From NCBI GenBank assembly GCA_963728975.1, contig CAVSMF010000006.1:1-64000 (forward strand): a stretch of DNA of 64,000 nucleotides, in the 5' to 3' direction. Below, piece after piece: positions 1 to 10,151 of this stretch (position 1 is the stretch's first letter; every line of letters begins with the position of its first letter). The stretch comes from DATFCK01 sp963728975. Its GTDB lineage: Bacteria > Verrucomicrobiota > Verrucomicrobiia > Chthoniobacterales > UBA10450. The position numbers and the translations under genes were made by a program. The notes under the pieces are model-generated. The model did no database searches, was not told the origin of the DNA, and saw only the letters and a program-made list of their open reading frames with translations.

Positions 1-395
1 AGGACGAACATAATATTGACCTGGCCGCGGCGGTCCACGCTACCGTGTTATCGCGCCTCTCGATGTTCGATCGCGGTGTAAAACACGCCCGGTTTCATGT
101 CTTGCGAAACGTCAGGATTCCCGGGGTCCTGATCGAGTGCGGGTTTCTGAGCAACAGCGCGGAAGGCCGGCGCATCGCCACGGCGCAATTTCGACAGGAG
201 GTCGCGGCGGGCATCGCTCAAGGCATTCAAAATTACGACGCAGCGGTCAATTTCCGGGCGGAGGGAGGCACGTTCGCCGCGGCTAAGAAGTCGCTCCCGG
301 CCCACTCCCATGCTATCACGGAGCCGCTGGCCGATTATGCATCCAACCTTTATCACACCGACCATCCATCGCTCTCGGTCAGTGGCGGAGATTGA
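1..395 (+). CDS. N-acetylmuramoyl-L-alanine amidase, C-terminal part (5' end outside window)
   Basis: The open frame enters from the left edge and ends at TGA 393-395. The visible part matches the C-terminal end of the Amidase_3 family, zinc enzymes that cut the amide bond between MurNAc and the peptide stem. The diagnostic stretch is VPGVLIECGFLSN-like (here IPGVLIECGFLSNSAEG), whose Glu is a catalytic residue in this family, followed by the usual closing helix (FRQEVAAGIAQGI). About 50 poorly conserved residues follow. The zinc ligands and any signal peptide would lie upstream of the window. The stop is 15 bases before murI, so the two cell-wall genes are probably co-transcribed. Confidence 0.85.
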   Translation, partial: DEHNIDLAAAVHATVLSRLSMFDRGVKHARFHVLRNVRIPGVLIECGFLSNSAEGRRIATAQFRQEVAAGIAQGIQNYDAAVNFRAEGGTFAAAKKSLPAHSHAITEPLADYASNLYHTDHPSLSVSGGD

Positions 396-410
396 GAGGA
401 TGCTGGCGGG

Positions 411-1235
411 ATGAACGAAGCCGCGTCAAAACCGATTGGTGTTTTCGATTCCGGAATCGGCGGGCTGACAGTCGTCAAAGCTCTGCGGGAATTGCTGCCC
501 CAGGAGCGGATCGTCTATCTCGGAGATACGGCCAGGGTGCCTTACGGCAGCCGCAGCGCGAGCACAGTCGAACGTTACAGCCTCGAAATCGCCGAGATGC
601 TCATGGAACAACAGGCCAAGCTCATCGTGGTCGCCTGCAATACCGCTTCCTCTGTCGCACTGCCGAAATTGGAGAAAAGTTTGCCGGTCAATGTGATCGG
701 CGTTATCCGCCCGGGAGCGCAGGCTGCGATCCAGATGAGCCGTAACCGGCATATCGGAGTGATCGGGACGCGCGCGACCATTCGAAGCGGCTCCTACGAG
801 AAAGCTTTGCGGCTGCTGGACGAGAAGGTGTCGGTCACGAGCCAGGCCGCTCCGCTTCTGGTTCCGTTGATCGAAGAGGGTCTGCTGGAGGATCCGGTGA
901 CCGACCAGATGATCGGACGTTATCTTGGGCCAATGCTGTCCGAAGGAATCGATACGCTCGTCCTCGGCTGCACCCATTATCCGTTGCTTGCCGCCGCTAT
1001 CCGGCGTCAGCTGGATGGAAAAGTGGCCCTGGTCGATTCGGCCCGGAACTGTGCCCTGGCCGTGCAGCAACTGCTGGACAAACAGGGGTTAGGCGCGCCG
1101 GCTGGTGGTTCAGGGGATTTGCACGTTGCCTTGACCGACGCCCCCGATAATTTTCTTCGAGTGGCCAAGGAAGCGCTTCAGCTGGAGATCGGCGAGGTCG
1201 AGTTGCGCGAGGTCCTGCACCCGGCGAAAATGTAG
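411..1235 (+). CDS. murI: Glutamate racemase MurI
   Basis: A 274-residue cytoplasmic enzyme that converts L-glutamate to D-glutamate for peptidoglycan stem peptides. The N-terminus carries the FDSGIGGLTV signature (D13), the first catalytic cysteine lies in VVACNTASS (C76) and the second in LGCTHYP (C187). This is the complete two-cysteine, PLP-independent active site, and the length is normal for the family. The ATG at 411 closely follows the upstream amidase stop, with purine-rich GAGAGGA before it. The gene ends at 1235 in front of a hairpin pair (1241-1298) that separates it from the convergent MmcQ gene. Confidence 0.97.
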   Translation: MNEAASKPIGVFDSGIGGLTVVKALRELLPQERIVYLGDTARVPYGSRSASTVERYSLEIAEMLMEQQAKLIVVACNTASSVALPKLEKSLPVNVIGVIRPGAQAAIQMSRNRHIGVIGTRATIRSGSYEKALRLLDEKVSVTSQAAPLLVPLIEEGLLEDPVTDQMIGRYLGPMLSEGIDTLVLGCTHYPLLAAAIRRQLDGKVALVDSARNCALAVQQLLDKQGLGAPAGGSGDLHVALTDAPDNFLRVAKEALQLEIGEVELREVLHPAKM

Positions 1236-1240
1236 AGAGA

Positions 1241-1298
1241 GTGGCGCAAGTTTCCAACTTGCGCATTTCAAGGTTCGCAACTTGAAAAGTTGCGCCAC
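1241..1298. repeat. Double-hairpin palindromic element between convergent genes
   Basis: A 58-bp element bounded by GTGGCGCAA and its complement TTGCGCCAC. Inside are two perfect hairpins: GCGCAAGTT/AACTTGCGC with loop TCC, and CGCAACTT/AAGTTGCG whose loop reads TTC on the minus strand. It fills the gap between murI and the MmcQ gene and overlaps the last codons of the latter. It could act as a bidirectional terminator, but there is no clear T-tract. It has the same size and plan as the elements at 44255 and 51712, so a REP-like mobile repeat is more likely. Confidence 0.7.
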
Positions 1299-1630
1299 CT
1301 TTTCCCCGGGAGCCCTTTCACCACCAGGTCGTAGGAGTGATCGATCATTTTCTTCAGGGCCGCGTCAGTCAGTCCGGCATCGATCTCGATCGTGTTCCAA
1401 TGTTTCTTGTTCATGTGATAACCGGGGCGGACTTGTTCGTAGCGATCACGAAGCTCAAGGGCCAGATCGGGATCGCATTTTAAATTCGCGGTTACGGGGA
1501 CTTCGTCCAGGGACGCCAGAGCAAACATCTTGCCGCCGACTTTGAAAACGAGGACATCTTCGCCGAACGGCGTGCCCTCGGTCGCGTCCGGTTTGCTCAG
1601 GCAATATTCACGAAATTTCTCCAGATCCAT
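1268..1630 (-). CDS. MmcQ/YjbR-family protein
   Basis: A 120-residue protein of the MmcQ/YjbR (CyaY-like fold) family of small, presumed DNA-binding proteins of unclear role. Recognisable features are the N-terminal LEKFREYCLSKPDATEGTPFG stretch (family pattern: PG-x-E-xx-PFG), the central FALASLDEVPVTANLKCDP strand pair, and the typical RPGYHMNKKHWNTIEID motif followed by a final helix (MIDHSYDLVVKGLP). Length is typical. It stands alone between murI (convergent) and the glycyl-tRNA synthetase gene (same strand, about 100 bases away across REP-like hairpins). No specific target can be inferred. Confidence 0.88.
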   Translation of the reverse strand: MDLEKFREYCLSKPDATEGTPFGEDVLVFKVGGKMFALASLDEVPVTANLKCDPDLALELRDRYEQVRPGYHMNKKHWNTIEIDAGLTDAALKKMIDHSYDLVVKGLPGKRWRNFSSCEP

Positions 1631-1634
1631 CTTC

Positions 1635-1706
1635 TGTAGCGGCGGTCTGCGACCGCCGAACTAAAGTTACAGTCATCCTCCGTAGCGACAGCCTCCGACC
1701 GCCGAA
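1635..1706. repeat. Two REP-like hairpins (GTAG head)
   Basis: The first copy (1636-1658) has a GTAG head followed by a perfect 8-bp hairpin, arms CGGCGGTC and GACCGCCG, loop TGC. The second (1682-1705) has the same GTAG head and right arm (GACCGCCG) but a decayed left arm and loop TCC. The 5' GTAG tetranucleotide plus hairpin is the classical form of REP sequences mobilised by REP-associated tyrosine transposases (RAYTs). A third relative is at 23611-23633. The pair occupies the gap between the glycyl-tRNA synthetase gene and the MmcQ gene. Confidence 0.65.
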
Positions 1707-1733
1707 CCGAAGTGATAATCATCCCCGGGACGA

Positions 1734-3105
1734 CTAGGTAACGGCTTTTACCAATCGATCTGGCAGATTCTTGATCGCGATCCGCTCCTGTTTCATTGAG
1801 TCGCGCTCCCGCAGAGTTACGGTATCGCGTAAACCAGGATCTTTTTCGCCTAACGTCTCAAAATCGACTGTCACGGCGAAGGGGGTCCCGATTTCATCCT
1901 GCCGCCGGTAACGGCGGCCGATCGCCCCGGTCTCGTCGTAGAACACGTAGATGTGCGGCCGGAGCAGGCTCACGATCTCCTTCGCTTTTGCCACCAGTTG
2001 GTCGTTATTCTTCAGCAGCGGAAACACCGCGCATTTGATCGGCGCAACCCGGGGATGGAACCGGAGCACGATTCGCTTTTCCAGTTTACCCTTCTCATCC
2101 GGCGCCTCGTCTTCGGAATAGGCTTCGCAGATCAGCGCCAGGACGGTGCGATCGACCCCGGCGCTGGGCTCGACTACATGGGGGATAAATTTCTGTTTGG
2201 TTTCGTCATCGAAATATTCGAGCGACTTTCCGCTCGCATTCTGGTGCTGAGCCAGATCGTAATCGGTCCGGTAAGCAACCCCTTCCAGCTCCTGTCGTCC
2301 AAACGGGAAATCGTATTCGATGTCGTAAGTTCCCTTGGAATAAAAAGCGCGGTCCGCATCCGGCACGGTCAGAACGTGGAGTTTGTCGCGCGGCGATGCC
2401 GATTGCCTCATAAAATTTGAGCCGTTCTTCCTTCCAGTATTCCAGTAACTCCATCCCTTGCTCCGGCTGGCAGAAATATTCGAGCTCCATCTGTTCGAAC
2501 TCGCGCGAGCGAAAAGTGAAATTGCGCGGGTTAATTTCGTTCCGGAACGCTTTCCCGATCTGGGCGATGCCGAACGGCAGTTTTTTGCGCGAAATATCGA
2601 GGACGTTCTTGAATTGCACGAAAATTGCCTGGGCCGTTTCCGGGCGCAGATAGGTCACGCTCGATTCGTCTTCGGTTGCGCCGACATAGGTTTTGAACAT
2701 GAGGTTAAACGGCCGGGGCTCGGTCAGATCTTTGCCGCCACAGGCCGGACATTGTTTAATGCCATTTTTCTCCGGAAGCTGGTCCGCCCGAAGCCGGGCC
2801 TTGCAGGTTCGGCAGTCAACCATCGGATCGCTAAACGTCTCCTCGTGCCCGCTCGCTTTCCATACCGCCCGGTTCATCAAAATCGAGCCATCCATTCCGA
2901 CGACGTCGTCGCGCTCGTGGACCACGACGCGCCACCAGTAATTCTTGACATTGCGCTTCAGCTCGACCCCGAGCGGCCCGTAATCCCACAGCCCATTGAG
3001 ACCGCCGTAGATTTCGCTCGACTGAAAAATGAAGCCGCGCCGTTTGCACAGGCTAACGATTTTTTCCATGCGCTGGCTGGCTGGCTTGGCCTCGGACATC
3101 GGCAT
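1734..3105 (-). CDS. glyS: Glycyl-tRNA synthetase (dimeric type), interrupted by one frameshift
   Basis: Class II glycyl-tRNA synthetase of the alpha2 type, which charges tRNA-Gly. The first part (3105 to about 2400) has the family start (KIVSLCKRRGFIFQSSEIYGG), motif 1 (WDYGPLG), a Cys4 zinc insert (CRTC...CPAC), TYLRPETAQAIFVQF, and motif 2 (GIAQIGKAFRNEI). The second part (about 2400 to 1734) has SPRDKLHVLTVPDADRAFYS, WKSLEYFD-like and HVVEPSAGVDRT motifs and the C-terminal anticodon-binding domain. The frames differ by one base near 2397-2403: removing one G from ATCGCCG restores G-I-P-R-D-K. The gene is essential, so a sequencing or assembly error is likelier than decay. Start chosen at 3105 (MPMSEAK) or 3099; the open frame upstream to 3189 is not family-like. 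About 456 residues when repaired. Confidence 0.93.
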
Positions 3106-3278
3106 ACAACTGAGACGTAAGCCCCCATTTGGCAAATCAATCTTCTCCCTTGCCTGGCTGAGACCTAAAACAGGCGCGGTCGCCCCCAAATGCCTGGTCC
3201 CGACCGGGAGCGCACCCCTGGGAATTACCTCCGATTTGTGTCGCTTTTAAGTGTCAAATTTGCCTACTTTATCCGCCA

Positions 3279-6200
3279 ATGTCCGTTCCGGTTAAGGGCG
3301 TTTTACTCGGGGTATTGGTTGCCGCTTTCGTATCCGGGTTTTCGATCAGCCATGCCCAGGTAACGGAAACTGGCGGGGTGGTGATTTTTGAAGCGGAAGA
3401 TTTCGATGCCAACCTCTCCGGGCGCTCCGGGCACGACTGGAGTTTGGCCAACGCGGTCGCCGGTTTCGGCGGGCTCGGTTACATGGAAGCGACCCCGAAT
3501 ACGGGCGCGAATCTCGCGACAGCGGGAACTGCCAACCCGGAGCTGCAATTCAGCGTGAACTTCGCGAACACCGGTGCCCATTACGTCTGGATCCGCGGTT
3601 ACGGCGCGACTGCCGACGACGATTCGATTTATGTCGGAATCGATGGCGGCTCGTCGGTGGCGATGACATTGACCCAAACCAATGCCTGGCAATGGAGCAA
3701 TTCGCTCCAGCCCAGCGGGGCCGCGATGATCAACATTCCGAGCGCCGGCAACCACACAGTCAATCTTTGGATGCGGGAAGACGGGATGCGGATCGATCGA
3801 GTGGTTCTGACCATCAATGCCAGTTTTTCTCCGACGCTTGGCAACGCCTGGCACATCCCCAACAACGCCGAGCCTGCCGGAGTCGGCAGCATGCGTTCGC
3901 CACTGACCGTTCCGCTGGGAACGGATGTAACGATTTACAGCGGCAATCAATATCAGGGTTCGGGAGGGAACCCGGGTAACCAGGTCCAAACCGGCAGCAC
4001 GGTGTTTTACAAGAGAAGCACCGACGCGAGCTGGTCGTCCGTTCCGATGGCCTTTTTTTCGCAGGCGGGAAACAACAAATATTTCTCGGCCACGATCCCC
4101 TCCGGCACCTTCTACAGCGGAGACGTGATCCAATATTATCTGAAGATCCCTTACAGCGATCATTTGCCGACTTTTCTTTACGGGAGCGATTCCCAGTCGA
4201 CCGCCACCGAGTTCGAATCGGTGGCGCAGACCCATCCGTTTACGTTCAACGTGAAAGCCCCGCTCACGCCGGCCAACGGGGCGGCGTTTCATTCGGTGGA
4301 TTCGGTCTCCGGAAATTTCCAGGTCGCGCATTTATGATGACAGCGGCCACATCGCGATCGCGGAACCGGACCTGAACGGAAATCCTTTGGCCGACGTCAT
4401 CATCCTGGCCCCGCCCTCCGCCAGAATTGGAGGCGCCAGCTACGATTTTGGCCGGGTTCTCTCCGTCACCACCATCCCGAATGGTTTACAGGTCGCTCAA
4501 TTGCTTGCCGGAACGACAATCACCGCGCAGCTCACTTTCACCAGCGACGGAGTGATGCATTACGAGGTCACCGATTGGAACGGATTAACCCCGACCGAGA
4601 CCGACATCTCGGCGGGGTCGGATGCCAGCGAACACTTTTACGGGTTCGGGGAAAAGTTTAACGCGCTCGATCAGGCGGGCAACAAGGTGCATATCATGGC
4701 GTCGGACATCGGCGGCGATAAAGGCGATTACTCCTACAAATCTTCGTCCTGGTTCATCAGTAGCCGCGGGTTACGGTTTTCATCTCGATTCCACCGCCGA
4801 AAGTTATTTCGACATGCGCAACGGGGCGGCGGACCGCTACGTGATTCAGAATCTGTTCGGCAAACTCAAATACAACCTTGTCGCCGGCCCGAAGCTGACC
4901 GATGTCCTCTCGCGTTACACCGCCATCATTGGCCGGCCTTATTTGCCGCCGCCATGGGTGTTTGGGACCTGGATCTCGTCCGACATCTGGCGCACCGGCG
5001 GCGAAGTTCGTTACGCCATCACCAAATACCTGGAGAACGGCATTCCCGTGAGCGTGTTCGTTTTCGATTCCCCCTGGGAAGTCAGCTATAACGATTTCAC
5101 CTGGAACATGAGCCAGTGGGGCGCGGGCGGAACCTACCAGGGCACTTTCTATGATGGCTTCACATCCGTCACCGAGATGATGACGTTCTTCGAGCAAAAT
5201 GGCGTAAAAGTCATTTGCTGGTTTACCCCGTTTCTTAACACCAGTTCGTTTAACGACAATATCAATGGTCAAAATATCCCGGGGCAAACCACCGGGAAAT
5301 CGCCCAATTACGATTTCGCGGCCGACAACGGTTACTTTGTCCGCAGTTCCCCCGGCGGTCCGCCTCTGACTGCTGACTGGTGGAAAGGGACGGGCAGTCC
5401 TATCGACTTTACCAATCCGGCCGCAAAAAATTGGTTCGTCACCACCCAGCTTCAGCCCCTGGTTGACGGGAGCAACGTTATGACGGCCAACTCATCGCTC
5501 GAACCGGCCATCGGCGGCTTCAAAACGGACGACGGCGAAGCGATCAAAGCCGGAGGCACATACATCCCGACAACGGCGGTCTATAACGACGGCAGGACCG
5601 GGCTCGAAATGCAGAACGGTTATTCCATCGAGTACCACAAGACGGTTTCGAGTGTTCTGGGCGCAAACGGCATTCTTTTTGCCCGAAGCGGATTTAACGG
5701 CACCGGCGCGTTTCCGGCCGGTTGGCCGGGCGACAATCAGCCTAACTATACCCAGACAAATGGTCTGCAAAGCGTGATTACCGCCGGCGACTCGGCTGCC
5801 ATGAGCGGATTCTCCATCTGGGGCCACGACATCGGCGGTTATCAAAACGCGAATTTCACCGCGATCACGCCGATCTCTTCATGCGGTGGACGCAATACGG
5901 CGCTTTTTCGCCGATCATGCAAATGCATCGCGGAGTCCAGGCCAGCCTTTAACCGATACCAGCAATCTCGAGCAATATCCCTGGGGCTACGGTTCGACGG
6001 CTCTGGCGAATTATGTCGCTTACGCAAAGCTGCACTCGCAGTTGTTCCCTTATCTCTACACTTACGCCAAAGAAGCGAGCACGGATGGCTTACCCATCAT
6101 TCGCCCGCTCGTTCTCCTGAATCAAACCGACACCGCCCTGTTAGGCGTCCAGCATACCTATTATTTCGGAAATGAATTCCTGGTCGCGCCGATGAACGCG

Positions 6201-7127
6201 CCCACGTCCACTTCGCGCAACATCCAGCTGCCTGCCGGCAATTGGTACGATTACTGGACCAACGCGAAATATGTTGGCGGACAAAATCTAGTTTGGTCCA
6301 ATGCCGACACCTCCAAGATCCCGCTCCTGGTCCGGGAAGGCTCGATTATTCCGATGCTGGCCGACGTGCCCCAGACACTATGCGACGCGAACTACGTGAA
6401 CAATCCCGCCATCACTACCAGGGACAGTGGCCTCCAGTTTCTGGTCTATCCAGGGCCGGCAATGGCAAGCTTCGATCTTTACGACGGGACATTTGCTCAA
6501 TGCTCTGTCACCGGAACGGTAACGACTTTGAGTCTCTCCTCCGTTGCGCGACCGATTACCTGGAAAGTTTTCGCGAGTGTCGCTCCGGCCGGGGTGGAAC
6601 GAAACGGGATCCGCCTGCCGCATCTTTTGACCCAGAACGATTTCAATTCAGCCTCCCTGGGATGGTTCTATGATGGCGCGGCAAAATTTCTCTATGTCAA
6701 GTTCCCGCACAGCGGCATCGGCGCTACGGTGACGTTTGGCCCTGATTCGGTCGGCGACGGAATTCCAGATTCATGGCGGACCTATTACGGGATTACCGAC
6801 GACAATGCCGATGACGACGGCGACGGATTTACCAATGGGGAGGAATATTTTGCCGGGACAAACCCGATTGATCCCAACAGCCGCCTGTCGATCGCATCGG
6901 TGACGCCGCAGCCCAATGGGTTTCAAGTCAGCTGGCCGTCACAGCTTGGAATTCTCTACCGCGTCCAATGGAAGAACGATCCACTCGAGCCGGAGTGGCA
7001 GGCGATCAGTCCTGATTTTCCCGGAACCGGATCGATCATGAGCTGGGTGGACGACTGGCTCGATATAAACTCTCAGACCGGTCCGCCGCCCGGCGGAAAA
7101 CGGTTCTACCGGGTCACCGTGCCTTGA
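3279..7127 (+). CDS. Secreted GH31 family glycosidase with N-terminal carbohydrate-binding region, four frameshifts
   Basis: About 1282 residues when repaired. In order: signal peptide (VLLGVLVAAFVSGFSISHA); a CBM6/35-like beta-sandwich region (VIFEAEDFDAN...DGMRIDRVVLT); a second beta-rich domain; the GH31 catalytic domain; and a Ca-binding-type C-terminus (DDDGDGFTNGEEYFAGTNP). GH31 signatures are HFYGFGEKF, RPYLPPPWVFG, nucleophile Asp in GGFKTDDGEA, acid/base Asp in ITAGDSAAMSGFS, and WGHDIGGY. The family includes alpha-glucosidases, alpha-xylosidases and transglucosidases; the substrate here is not resolvable. Reading frame changes at about 4325 (+1), 4768 (+1), 5871 (-1) and 5941 (-1). 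Each single-base repair gives family-like sequence (QVRIYDD, SSRGYGFH, DLFMRWTQYGAFSP, LTDTSNLEQYPWGYG). The net shift is zero. Confidence 0.9.
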
Positions 7128-7179
7128 AAAAGTGGGACGACACAAGGTCGTCCCTCCCGGCCCTCCCATCCATTCAACG

Positions 7180-7417
7180 TTGAGCGTTGAGCGTTGAGCG
7201 TTGAGCGTTGAGCGTTGAGCGTTGGACGTTGAGCGTTGAGCGTTGAACGTTGAGCGTTGAGCGTTGAGCGTTGAGCGTTGAGCGTTGAGCGTTGAGCGTT
7301 GAACGTTGAGCGTTGAGCGTTGAGCGTTGAGCGTTGAGCGTTGAGCGTTGAGCGTTGAGCGTTGAGCGTTGAGCGTTGAGCGTTGAGCGTTGGACGTTGA
7401 GCGTTGGAAGTTGAACG
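7180..7417. repeat. Heptanucleotide tandem array (34 x TTGAGCG)
   Basis: Thirty-four uninterrupted 7-bp units, 238 bases in all. By direct count 28 units are exact TTGAGCG and six vary: TTGGACG at 7222 and 7390, TTGAACG at 7243, 7299 and 7411, TTGGAAG at 7404. The array fills most of the gap between the GH31 gene and the convergent OsmC-like gene. The period is not a multiple of three and no unit makes a stop in some frames, so a long spurious open frame crosses it. Heptameric short tandem repeats (STRRs) are known in cyanobacteria. The function here is unknown. Confidence 0.97.
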
Positions 7418-7441
7418 TTTCGCCTCCTGCCGGCAATTTCC

Positions 7442-7888
7442 CTATTTCACCACCGTCACCTCGGTCTTCACCGAATTCGCGATAAAGCATTGGTCGTGGG
7501 CCGCGTGATGCATTTTTTCCAGCTCTTCCGGGGTCGGCTGTTTGTCCCCGGAAAACTTGAGTTTCGGGTGCAGTTCCACCCGGGTGATCGCCAGCCGGCC
7601 CTCCGCATTTTTTTCCATATGCCCGACCGCTTCATCGCCATATTCGTCCAGAACGAACTTCTGCTTACAGGCGATCGCCAGAAAAGTCAGCATATGGCAG
7701 CTGGATAGCGAAGCGACAAACGCTTCTTCCGGATCGACATTTTTTGGATTGCCCAGATACGCAGGCGCAGCCGACGCGGTCATCTCATGGCCGCCATCAA
7801 ATTTCCAGGTGTGATCGCGCGGGTATTTCTGATACTCGAACGGGGCGCCGCCTCGTTCCCAGGTGAGGGTAACTTTGTGTTGGGACAT
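7442..7888 (-). CDS. OsmC-like peroxiredoxin-type protein
   Basis: A 148-residue OsmC/Ohr superfamily protein; members reduce organic hydroperoxides through two cysteines. The pattern visible is EMTASAAPAYLGNPKNVDPEEAFVAS, then LSSCHMLTFLAIA (peroxidatic Cys) and HDQCFIANSVKTEV (resolving Cys), the standard spacing. Start chosen at the ATG at 7886-7888 (MSQHKVTLTW), where homology begins; the frame upstream to 7993 is not family-like. It converges on the GH31 gene across the heptamer array and is divergent from cstA, about 128 bases away. Confidence 0.92.
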   Translation of the reverse strand: MSQHKVTLTWERGGAPFEYQKYPRDHTWKFDGGHEMTASAAPAYLGNPKNVDPEEAFVASLSSCHMLTFLAIACKQKFVLDEYGDEAVGHMEKNAEGRLAITRVELHPKLKFSGDKQPTPEELEKMHHAAHDQCFIANSVKTEVTVVK

Positions 7889-8016
7889 CCCTTTGTATAG
7901 AACGTGACCAGACCTTTTCAACCGTGGACTGACCTTGATGGGCCGAAGCGCCGCCACCATCAGAAACAGTTGCTTGAAATTGCATGCGGCCACGCAGCTG
8001 GTGTAAACTCGATCGA

Positions 8017-10111
8017 GTGAGTCTCTGGAAAAAACTGATTTGGATCGCAGTGACCATTCTCGGTCTGGGCGCGGTTTGCACGCTGGCCTTCTCCCGGGGC
8101 GAGCAGATCAGCGCGCTCTGGATCGTTGTCGCCGGACTTTGCGCTGCCGCCGTCAGTTACCGGTTCTACAGCAAATGGCTCGCGACCAAGGTGCTCCTGC
8201 TCAACGATGAGCGGGCCACTCCCGCAATTGTTCAGAACGACGGCAAGGATTTCGTGCCTACCAATCGCTGGATGGTTTTCGGTCATCACTTTGCCGCCAT
8301 CGCCGGCCCCGGGCCTTTGGTCGGCCCGGTCCTGGCCGCGCAGTTCGGTTTTTTGCCCGGGACACTCTGGATATTGATCGGCGCGACCCTTGGCGGCGCT
8401 GTCCACGACATGATTACGCTGTTTGCCTCCGTTCGCCGCGGAGGCAAAACGCTGGGACAGATGGTCAAAGAGGAGATTGGGCCGGGGGTTGGGCTCCTCG
8501 CCCTGGTCAGCGTCCTTGCCATCATGATCGTTCTCCTGGCCGTGCTCGCCTTGGTCGTAGTTCAAGCGCTGGCTAAAAGCCCATGGGGAGTTTTTACCAT
8601 CGCCACTACCATTCCGGTGGCGCTGATCATGGGAATCGGACTGCGCACCGGCAAGGTGAACGTAGTGGCAATCACGATTTTTGGTTTGCTCGGCCTGGCC
8701 TTTGGCGTCTGGGGGGGACAGTTTCTGGCGAATTTTCCTGCTGTCGAGAGCTGGTTTCGTCAAAGCGACCGCTGGCTGGCCTGGGCGATCATGGTTTACG
8801 GTCTGGCCGCCTCGATCCTGCCGGTTTGGATGCTGCTGACACCGCGCGATTACCTGAGCACTTTCCTCAAACTTGGGACGGTGGCGGCGCTTGCCGTTGC
8901 CGTGATCGTCATTCATCCCACCCTGGAAATGCCTTCTTTGACGAAATTCATTGATGGCACCGGCCTGGTATTTGCCGGACCGGTGTTTCCCTTTGTCTGC
9001 ATCACCATTGCCTGCGGCGCAGTGTCCGGTTTTCACTCGTTGATCGCCTCCGGGACGACTCCCAAGATGCTGGGCCGGGAGTCGCGGATCCGGGACATCG
9101 GTTTCGGGGCAATGATTACCGAGATGATGGTGGCATTGATGGCTTTGATCGCGGCGTGCGTCCTTCAGCCCGGGCGAGTACTTCGCGATCAATTCCAAAG
9201 GGGCACCGGCCGAAGTGGTGGCCCGGGTGTCGAGCGCGGGTTTTCCCGTAACCGAGGGCGAAATGTCCGCCCTGGCCCATAACCTGGGGGAAACCACCAT
9301 GTTCAACCGGGCGGGAGGCGCCCCAACCTTTGCGGTCGGGATGGCGCAAATGTTTTCTCGTGTCTCTTCGAGTCCGGCTGCCCTGGCCCTGTGGTACCAT
9401 TTCGCCATCATGTTTGAAGCGCTTTTTATTCTGACGACCATAGACGCGGGAACCCGCGTCGGCCGATTTCTCCTGCAAGACTTGTTAGGCTACGTCTGGA
9501 AGCCGCTGGCCAACACCCGCTCCTGGAGCTCCAATTTTGTTGCCAGCGTCCTGCTTGTTGCGGCCTGGGGCTGGTTTCTCTATCAAGGGATTCTCGATCC
9601 ACTCGGCGGTATCAACACGCTTTGGCCGCTGTTTGGTCTGGCCAATCAATTGCTCTCGGTTATCGCCCTTTGTCTCGGCACAACGATTCTAATCAAGATG
9701 CGGAAAGCGCGTTATTGTTTTGTCACCCTGGGCCCGCTTGCATTCATGGCTGTGGTCACCTTTTCAGCCGGTTATCTCAAAATATTTTCTCCTGATCCCA
9801 GGCTGGGTTTCCTAAGCGGAGCGCAATCGTTCCTTCAGCAAGCGGCCGGGCCGCTGCAACCGGAAAAGGCAGCAGCGCTTGTCCGGCAGGCCGATGTCTG
9901 GCGCATCGACGCGGCCGTGGCGGGTTTTTTTCTGCTGTTAGTTTCGCTGATCGTTGTCGGTTCGGCGATTCATTGGTGGCGCCTGATCCGCGGAACCAGT
10001 TCCGCCGATCTTCGCGAAACCGAATTTATTCCCGTGTCGCAGCTCGAAACCGTGGGGTTGAGCGGAATTTTTGCCGCAGGAAACAACCGGGCGCCGGGCG
10101 CGGTGAACTGA
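8017..10111 (+). CDS. cstA: Carbon starvation protein CstA (pyruvate/peptide transporter), one frameshift
   Basis: Polytopic inner-membrane transporter, about 697 residues when repaired, against about 700 in E. coli CstA. Family landmarks run the full length: RGEQISALWIVVA near the N-terminus, VFGHHFAAIAGPGPLVGPVLAAQ, LPVWMLLTPRDYLSTFLK, ITIACGAVSGFHSLIASGTTPKM, GGAPTFAVGMA, LFILTTIDAGTR and DPLGGINTLWPLFGLANQ. A single extra C near 9170 splits it: removing it restores CVLQPGEYFAINSKGAP. GTG 8017 (VSLWKK) is preferred as start because it gives the same distance to RGEQ as in E. coli; ATG 7984 is an alternative. CstA proteins import pyruvate or peptides under nutrient limitation; the substrate here is inferred from family only. 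Confidence 0.94.
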
Positions 10112-10151
10112 TAGACCCGGGCGTTATCGGGAAGAATCCACAAAGCCGACG

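Noticed and set aside
2390..2410. Programmed ribosomal frameshift in glycyl-tRNA synthetase
   Set aside because: No slippery heptamer or downstream structure was evident, and similar single-base breaks occur in several unrelated genes nearby.
3303..4331. 342-codon open frame antisense to the GH31 N-terminus
   Set aside because: Arg/Gly-rich shadow without motifs; the plus strand has a signal peptide and CBM-like region.
7172..7420. Possible CRISPR array
   Set aside because: Units are 7 bp with no spacers and there are no cas genes.
6939..7490. Open frame across the heptamer array with repeated QRSTLNA residues
   Set aside because: It exists only because the 7-bp unit has no stop in this frame; no start signal or family similarity.
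7960..9441. 493-codon open frame antisense to cstA
   Set aside because: Shadow of a GC-rich membrane protein gene; composition is low-complexity His/Gln/Asp and cstA is certain.
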